DNA of 64,000 nt from Rattus norvegicus. Taxonomy: Eukaryota > Chordata > Mammalia > Rodentia > Muridae. The DNA lies in NCBI RefSeq assembly GCF_036323735.1, contig NC_086032.1:55196599-55260598 (forward strand). Direction: 5' to 3'. Within the stretch, counting starts at the first letter, position 1. Each line of letters begins with the position of its first letter. Positions 57,908-64,000 of the stretch are shown here, in pieces. The notes under the pieces are model-generated. The model worked only from the letters and a program-made list of their open reading frames with translations, had not been told where the DNA came from and searched no databases. The translations under genes were made by a program, and so were the position numbers.

Positions 57908-58021
57908 TTGCTTCTCCACAATATTGGGCTTTTTGGCTAAGGTCATGTCCATTTAGTCCTCAGAGTCTCTCAAAATAAGTTAAGATATTAATTACGTCTA
58001 AATTGATTTAAAAACCAAAAC
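57908..58021 (+). repeat. Inverted repeat arm A
   Basis: 114 bp running from 'ttgcttctccacaatattgg' to 'ttaaaaaccaaaac'. It is the reverse complement of 60566-60679 with two differences (112 of 114). The flanking L1 pieces are far more diverged from each other. I do not recognise the arm sequence itself. Confidence 0.95.
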
Positions 58022-59179
58022 GATTAGGGCATATTTACGAACTCCAATATTATTGAAAAAGACATGTAAAAATCAGGCAAATGTGACTTAATAGATACAA
58101 AATAACCATAAAAACAAAAATATCAATATAAATAAAAATCATCCAACATAAGGACACCAATAAGATACTTATAATCCAGGAGCAATTAATGTGCAACTTA
58201 TAGAGACAAATACAGAAGTATAGGTTGAAAACAGTGAGAATACAACTAGAAGGTCCAGTTAATTTTTTTTAGTAACATAAATTGTAAAACTAATACTAAA
58301 ATTAACTAAGTATTTTAAAGTATAGACTTTATTTTAGAGTAAAGTATTTTACTGTATGGATATATTAGTCATAACTTGAAGCATAAAAATAAAACATGCA
58401 GTGTTAAACAATGCAGGAATAGATTCTGACAAGATATTTCTAAGATTGAAGATTTTAAGGAAGAAAATGGAGAGTAGCATAAAAAAAGACATGAAGTAAA
58501 GAATAAGATCTGATAGTTGTTGAAATTTGCTAAGGTATTTGGATCCAAGATCAGAAGAATGTTCAAAAAATGGAATAATAATATATTAGAAAAAATAATT
58601 TCTGTCATATGAAAATGGTATTTAATTATATTAATTACTATGTTAAGTGTTTGGACCTACTCTGGATCAAGAGATCAACATGCAGAAATAGATAGCATTT
58701 CGTTGGTACTTCTGTGGTTTTTGGTGACTTTGATGATTGCCAAATTAATCAAATATGGGTCACTTAAGATTGCATTGCAATCTGATATTAGAATGGTAAA
58801 CACTTACGATTACCATTCAGAAGTACTTGGGCAGGTGTCAACATCTAAAAGTTTAATTGCAGAAGTGGATACTGGCTCTAAAGAAATAACCAAATTACTT
58901 ACATTTTCAGCAAGATCATTGAAAACACAGCCTTTCATTGAAAGAAAAGTTAACTAAGTAACTTTTGAATACACAGAAAACATAGTCCATAATTCTCCAA
59001 CAAGTTTACAAGCCATGAAAACACAAAATAGTCAAAATAACATCAGTAATTGACCAGGCAGTCATTTGTATGGAAAAACACTTAGATAATTTTAAACTAC
59101 TGTTTTAAAGAAACTTAGTGAGTACTGTTCTGGTCTCTCTGATCCCTCTGAGTCCTGAACTTCTTCCATTCTTTGATGA
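58022..59179. other. Unassigned interior of the inverted repeat
   Basis: AT-rich. It contains a 105-codon open frame at 58640-58957 on the plus strand (MLSVWTYSGSRDQHAEIDSI...) with one hydrophobic stretch at about residues 22-34. I recognise no domain, start context or splice sites and cannot call it a gene. Confidence 0.4.
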
Positions 59180-59525
59180 TTTGGAAGAAAATAATCCCCA
59201 TAGACCCACAGCAAGTTTTACCATTAGGAGTTGTGGTCTTCCTGGATTGGGTATGGCCTTGTAGGAGGAAGTGGTCACTGGGGGAGCCTTTAATTTCTCA
59301 GATGTTCAAACTATGTCCAGTTTAACCTTTTTTCCTGACACCTGGGATCCAGATGTCAAATGCTCAGCTCCTTCTCCAGCTTTGTGTCTAACTGCAAAGT
59401 TATAGGACATGATAATCCCCACTTTCAATGATGGGAAGAAACACCCTGAAATTGCAAACTAGACCCAATTAAATAAGAGTTGCTCTGGTCATTGTGTCTC
59501 TACAGCAATAGAAAATCTAAGACAT
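59180..59525 (+). mobile_element. URR1-like (hAT-derived) rodent repeat
   Basis: 'ccattaggagttgtggtctt', 'ggaggaagtggtcactggg', 'gctcagctccttctccagc', 'aattaaataagagttgctct' and 'attgtgtctctacagcaata' give nearly the full unit in the orientation of the 45757 copy. Confidence 0.6.
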
Positions 59526-59879
59526 TTCTTACCTTCCTCAGGTTTCCTGAGCTCTGCCTAGTATTTGGCTCTGGCTCTGTGTATCTGCTCCTTCTAGTTG
59601 CAGAATTTACTGTTTTCTGTCTTATTTTTTCAGACACAGCATCTCACTAAACGGGGACCTTCCCATTAGGATGGGTTATGGACAAGTATTCTCAGGGTGT
59701 CTCCACCCATTCCCTCACTACAGTGTTTGGGATACAGAAATGTACTGTGATATATAGGAACTTACAGTGTTGGTGATGAAAGTCAGGTTTTCCTGTTTGC
59801 ACATTGAATAATTTATTGAGCAAAGAGTCTCATCAGCCTAGATAATTAAAGTATGAAATAATGTGCAAGTGAAGGAAAA

Positions 59880-59921
<42 letters not shown>

Positions 59922-60339
59922 AGGTAAAGAAATTAAAAATATTCAATCTAAACATAAGAGAGAATTTTGAGGATTACTCAAAGAGATTCACTCTGTGATC
60001 CAAAATAAAACATTTGTTTATTTTTAATGCATATAAGCAATCAAGCAAACTCTATCTTAAAAAATGAATGAACATATAAATTAAATACAGCATTATAAAA
60101 TTAAAATTAAACCATATAAACATAAATTCGAATTGATAAAATAATAACAAAAATTAATATAGCATATTTGATATTAATTTAAATTTATTACAATTAATTT
60201 ATACAATATGTTCAATACAACAAAGTGCAAGCCATCTCAACCAAAAATAGTCAATAAAACACATAAAAAGTCCAGAAAGAAAGACTTCCAATCACAAACA
60301 AATATAAGGTGAAAAATCATGCTTTTCATGTAAAACATA
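59526..60339. other. AT-rich sequence with TA repeat
   Basis: TA dinucleotide run at 59882-59917. The remainder is AT-rich without a recognisable gene. Confidence 0.5.
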
Positions 60340-60510
60340 CTTTTGTTCTTTTTTTTTTGTTTGGTGTTTTGACTGTTATGTGACAGGAAGAATTTCTTTT
60401 CTGGTCCAATCTATTTGGAGTTCTGTATGCTTTTTATATAATTATGAGCATCTATTTCCTTAGGTTAGGGAAGTTTTCTTCTATAATTTTATTTATTGGC
60501 CCTTTAAAAA
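60340..60510 (-). pseudogene. L1 ORF1 middle part (antisense)
   Basis: The minus strand reads 'ataaaattatagaagaaaac', 'ttccctaacctaagg', 'gcatacagaactccaaatag' and 'attggaccagaaaagaaa', i.e. the KIIEENFPNL...AYRTPNRLDQKRN part of ORF1. It overlaps the end of the sense piece at 57306-57907 by about 35 bp at roughly 80% identity, and lies in the opposite orientation. Confidence 0.85.
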
Positions 60511-60565
60511 TTCACGCTGATCTGATAAGATACACCAGATAAGAATATCTAAGGTTCTTTTATCT

Positions 60566-60679
60566 GTTTTGGTTTTTAAATCAATTTAAACGTAATTAAT
60601 ATCTTAACTTACTTTGAGAGACTCTGAGGACTAAATGGACATGACCTTAGCCAAAAAGCCCAATATTGTGGAGAAGCAA
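60566..60679 (-). repeat. Inverted repeat arm B
   Basis: Reverse complement of arm A at 57908-58021, with differences at one position near 60612 and one near 60589. Its outer edge at 60679 touches L1 3' UTR sequence. Confidence 0.95.
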
Positions 60680-60687
60680 CTCAAAGA

Positions 60688-61340
60688 GTGTACCTCCAGT
60701 AGATAGACAGAACCTCAAGGAGAGGGACAAAGTTACTATCCCATAGTCAAAATTTCTGATTTCTGACCCAGAACTGTTCCTATCTAAAAAAACTACAGGG
60801 AAAAATAATGAAGAAGAGACTGAAACTAAAGTTGTCCAACAGCTGGCCCCATTTGGGATTCATGTTATGTGAGGGATCAAGGCCTTACACGATTACTGAT
60901 GCTATGATGTGCTTACCAACAAGCGGCTGACTGAGACAGAAGCAGATACTTACACCCAACCATTGAACTAAGGTTGGGGACTTCTATGTTTGAATTGGAA
61001 AAAAGGATTGAAGAAGCTGAAGAGGAGAGCAACATCATAGGGAGACTAGCAGTCTCAGCTTCTCAGAATGCAGGGAGCTCCCAGAGACTGAGGCATCAAC
61101 CAGGAGCATGCAAGGCCCCTGACACAAATAGAGCAGAGTTGCAGTGGGAGAAGATGAGCTTAATATTCAAGAGTCTTGATGCCCAAAGGAAAAGGAAGGC
61201 CTGGTGGTGGGATGGGAGTTGGGGGAGCACCCTCTCAGAGGCAAGGGGTAGGAGGAATGGAATGAGGAAATTTGGGAGCAGGGACAGCTGTGAGGGACAA
61301 TGACTGGAAAGTAAATAAATAATTTGAATTAAAAAATAAG
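60688..61340 (+). mobile_element. Lx-type L1 3' UTR (sense)
   Basis: 'gaacctcaaggagagggac', 'tctgatttctgacccagaac', 'gcggctgactgagacagaag', 'acttacacccaaccattg' and 'gcctggtggtgggatggg' follow the classical older rodent L1 3' UTR order and end in a 'gaaagtaaataaataa' tail. A 109-codon frame at 60974-61303 is incidental. It probably belongs to the same element as the ORF1 pieces at 57306 and 60340; ORF2 is absent. Confidence 0.8.
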
Positions 61341-61404
61341 GAATAGGAATAGATTATGAAATTAATGTTAATCTTTTTCTTATGTAACCATTTATTTTTA
61401 TTCT

Positions 61405-61545
61405 TCATTAAAAATAAATTCTTTTCTCATACAACTACACCATGGCCACAATTACTCCTCCGTTCACTCCTCCCAACCCTCACCTGCAATCTCCCCTTTC
61501 TTTGGGATCCACTCCTTCTCCTCTCCCTTTAGAAAAAAGCAGCCT
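61405..61545 (-). mobile_element. Lx-type L1 3' end (antisense), left part
   Basis: 'aataaattcttttctcatac' with 'ttgggatccactccttctcc' and 'agaaaaaagcag' is the antisense terminal Lx 3' UTR. It resumes at 62165 after an inserted L1. Confidence 0.75.
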
Positions 61546-61675
61546 CCACATACTGACTTCGTATTTTCTCCTATATTTTGTCCCTCCTTATAAGAAGGAC
61601 TGAAGCATTAACACTTTGGTTTTTCTTTTTCTTGAGCTTCATGTGACCTGTGGATTGTGTATTGGGTATTCCGAG
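61546..61675 (-). mobile_element. Inverted 5' piece of an inserted L1
   Basis: The minus strand reads 'aagctcggaatacccaatac', 'caggtcacatgaagctcaag' and 'cttcagtccttcttataagg', the first part of an L1 3' UTR. It sits head to head with 61676-62157. Confidence 0.8.
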
Positions 61676-62157
61676 CTTATTCATCCCATATACAGTCACC
61701 AAACCCAGACACTCTAACAGATGGCAAGAAGTGCAAATTGACAGGAGCCTGACATAGCTGTCTCCTCAGAGGCTCTGCCAGAGTATAACAAATACGGAGA
61801 TGGATGCTCACAGCCAACCACTGGACTGAGAACAAGGCACCCAATGAAGGATTAGAACTCCCAGGGACTAAACCACCAAAACCAACTAAAGAGTACACAT
61901 GTAGGGACCCATGGCTCCAGCCACATCTGTAGCAGAGTATGGACTTGTTGGCATCAATGGGTGAAGAGGCCCTTGGTCTTGTGGAGGCTTGATGTCCCAG
62001 TGTAGGGGAATGCCAGTGCAGAAGAAGGCAGGAGTATGTGGGGGTGCCCCCTCATAGAAGCAGGGAGATGGTGGAAGGGAAGTGGGTTCCTGGAGGGGAA
62101 ATAGGAAAGGGAATAACATTTGAAATGTAAATAAAGAATATATCCAATAAAAGGAAT
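61676..62157 (+). mobile_element. L1 3' UTR (sense), main piece of the inserted L1
   Basis: 'tcccatatacagtcacc', 'gaggctctgccagagta', 'ggactgagaacaaggcac', 'ggcttgatgtcccagtg' and 'gaaatgtaaataaagaa' run to the A-rich end. Together with 61546-61675 it is an L1 with 5' inversion inserted in an Lx tail. Confidence 0.85.
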
Positions 62158-62164
62158 AAAAAGT

Positions 62165-62479
62165 AAGTAGCAGGCCTTCAAGAGACAACAACCAAACACT
62201 AAAAAACAAAACATGACAAAGCAAAAGTCCTCACACTGAAGCTGAAAAAGGCAAGCCAACAGACAGAAAGAAGTTCCAGGAAAAGAGCAAGCAAATGGGA
62301 CAGATATACATCTGACCCGATTCTTAAGAGCCCCACAAAAGCACCAAGCTAAAGCCCACAATAACAAGGACTTGGTTTAGAAAACACTGCAGACTGAGTG
62401 ATTGCTGCTCCTTTCTCTGTGAGCCTATATGCACCCTGCTAAGTGGTCCCTGTTATCCATCCTGTTGTCCTAAAATCAA

Positions 62480-62543
<64 letters not shown>

Positions 62544-62845
62544 CCTCCCTCCTCCCTCCTCCCTCCCTCCCTCCCTCCCTTCCACCCTCCTTCCCTCCTT
62601 CCCTCCCTCCCTCTTCCCTGCTGGATTCAACAGTTTCTGAGGGGAGAGGCACAGTGAAGAACTCCAATCGAGACTCTGCAGAACATCTCTCTGTGCTTCT
62701 CTGCACCCACTCCCATCTGATGTTGATGAAAACTAGACAAGGCACAGACTGTTATTATTACTGAGCGTCATTAGAATTCTTTTCATTGATTTTTTCTCCA
62801 ATCATGTTTGGTTCTATCCTGGGTCTCAGGACTATTCAGTTTATG
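62165..62845 (-). mobile_element. Lx-type L1 3' UTR (antisense), right part
   Basis: Continues the Lx tail of 61405: 'ggccttcaagagacaacaac', 'ctctgtgagcctatatgc', 'cacccactcccatctgatg' and 'atgtttggttctatcctggg'. It is interrupted by a CT microsatellite at 62482-62618. Confidence 0.7.
62482..62618 (+). repeat. CT then CCCT/CCT microsatellite
   Basis: About 28 CT units followed by CCCT- and CCTT-type units inside the Lx 3' UTR relic. Open frames across it (poly-Ser/Leu, and Arg/Glu on the other strand) are artefacts. Confidence 0.96.
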
Positions 62846-64000
62846 AAAGGTATTCATAAAAGGTTTGAAACATTGCATAAAGTAATTTAAACAAGGCAAT
62901 TGTAAAGAGAGTCAAAGGCCCTTACCAAGTTACTATTTTGAAGCATTTAGTTATGAAATAAAGAGAATTAAATGAGTTAAAGAAGGATATTTACTTGTTC
63001 ATTGATTAATTTTTCTTTTGATAAAATAGATTCTGTAAAATCAAAAGGAAAAAATAAGAAAGTAAACTTAAATCTAGAATTTAGGGTATCCCTATGTGGT
63101 AAGTTTTGATATAGAAAAATAGTCAGAGCTCATATATTACAAATTATATAATTACTTGTAAATTAATTTTACACTTCTAGGATATAGAACAAAAGGTAAC
63201 ATCGGAGGGACATCTTTATAATATCACAATTTGTCTCCGGGAAAGAATGTTTGATAGATCTCTGCTGACATGTATATTTAATAATTCTTAAAAGAATTAT
63301 GCCAAGTTGAGAAGGTGGGTATTGTAATGCCTATTATATAGATTGTTTTTTATACTAACACTTTTTCTTGTTTATTTAACACAGTTGAGTTTACTAAGAA
63401 GTTAATGTCTTATTCAGTTGATAAAAAGAATATAAACAATTAAGTAATTTGAAATAATATGGCTACATGTCACGTAATAGTTCACCTTCCCTTTAAATGG
63501 ATCATTCTTTTAAAACAGTAGAGCTGCTTATAGAATTTAAATTCCTATGTATTGTGTAAAGTCTTATATAAAATGGAGCTTGATATCAAGACTTATTGGT
63601 GCTAAGAGAACTAAAAGAGAATATTGATGATATTTTCCAGCTCAGTATATGCCCAAGAGCATGATTATTGATTTTATGATTGAGGTTTATAACTCAGATA
63701 AAATAAAATATAGTACTATTCCTAGATTTCTATTATTAGCTTGTTTTCCCATTACTTTTTATAAGAAGATAAGATGGCCATTTAATATGTTCTTTTGATT
63801 GTGTAAAGGGTGTCTGTTTCAGAGTAGAAAACGAACTGTTGGAGGAGCAGAGGATTTGACAAAGTGACCCAAGGCAGAGAATTACATTAGAGTGATCCAG
63901 CCAGTCTCATGAAGAACCACTTACTTCTTGGTTCTTGATTCTCTTAAGAACTCTTGTTGTTTCTTTCTGTTTGTGATAAACGCTTTTATGTTGATGTATT
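62846..64000. other. AT-rich unique sequence
   Basis: No gene or confident repeat seen to the end of the window. Confidence 0.45.

Noticed and set aside
62439..62745. Arg/Glu/Gly-rich frame on the minus strand
   Set aside because: CT/CCCT microsatellite inside an Lx relic.
63590..63665. Possible L1 ORF2 similarity ('tatgcccaagagca')
   Set aside because: Only a short isolated match with no collinear neighbours. Likely chance.
1..64000. A novel gene cluster or defence-like system
   Set aside because: All coding-like signals trace to L1 or retroviral remnants or to simple repeats. I saw no conserved host gene set that would form a system.

Overview
This is mammalian nuclear DNA from a murid rodent, most likely rat. 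The reasons are a tRNA-Ala-like ID element with a long A-tail, B1/B2/B3-type SINEs, murine Lx-type L1 3' UTRs, and several L1 copies whose 5' UTR, ORF1, ORF2 and 3' UTR read like the young rat L1 lineage. The background is AT-rich with many microsatellites. I recognise no host protein-coding exon, no rRNA or tRNA gene, no CRISPR array and no prokaryotic feature. It looks like a gene desert or the inside of a very large intron. All family names come from recall of consensus features, not from a database search.

Layout. 1-8771: mostly unique AT-rich DNA carrying an Lx 3' UTR relic (1-545), two antisense 5'-truncated L1 tails, a short SINE with a perfect 18-bp target-site duplication, an ID element and a B2 tail. 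8772-15180: a sense-strand L1 with 5' UTR, decayed ORF1 and ORF2, and 3' UTR. 15690-16385: a fragment of endogenous-retrovirus gag/protease DNA joined to an L1 ORF2 tail. 16790-25590: Lx tails, a B1, CA/CT/TG microsatellites, sense and antisense L1 tails, and possible LTR-like DNA. 25588-28080: an older deleted L1 that hosts a younger L1 insertion. 28660-29775: GA/GAG tract, old L1 ORF2 pieces and a probable solo LTR. 31169-36193: an L1 with both ends and a target-site duplication but a 1.6-kb internal deletion. 39163-45721: the most complete L1 in the window, with 14-bp flanking duplications. 45757-49285: two hAT-like rodent repeats, an L1 tail and SINE relics. 49430-52066: an L1 tail interrupted by a second L1 tail. 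52300-56765: further L1 tails, one with a 5' inversion. 56790-61340: a rearranged Lx-type L1 block bounded by a 114-bp inverted repeat that is about 98% identical. 61405-62845: an Lx tail (minus strand) split by an inverted L1 and a CT tract.

The coding-like material is L1 machinery: ORF1 (RNA-binding trimer subunit) and ORF2 (endonuclease plus reverse transcriptase) for target-primed retrotransposition. Every ORF2 copy here is broken by stops, frameshifts, truncation or deletion, so no copy looks able to move on its own. I found no convincing undescribed system. The oddest structure is the near-identical inverted repeat at 57908-58021 / 60566-60679 inside much more diverged L1 sequence.
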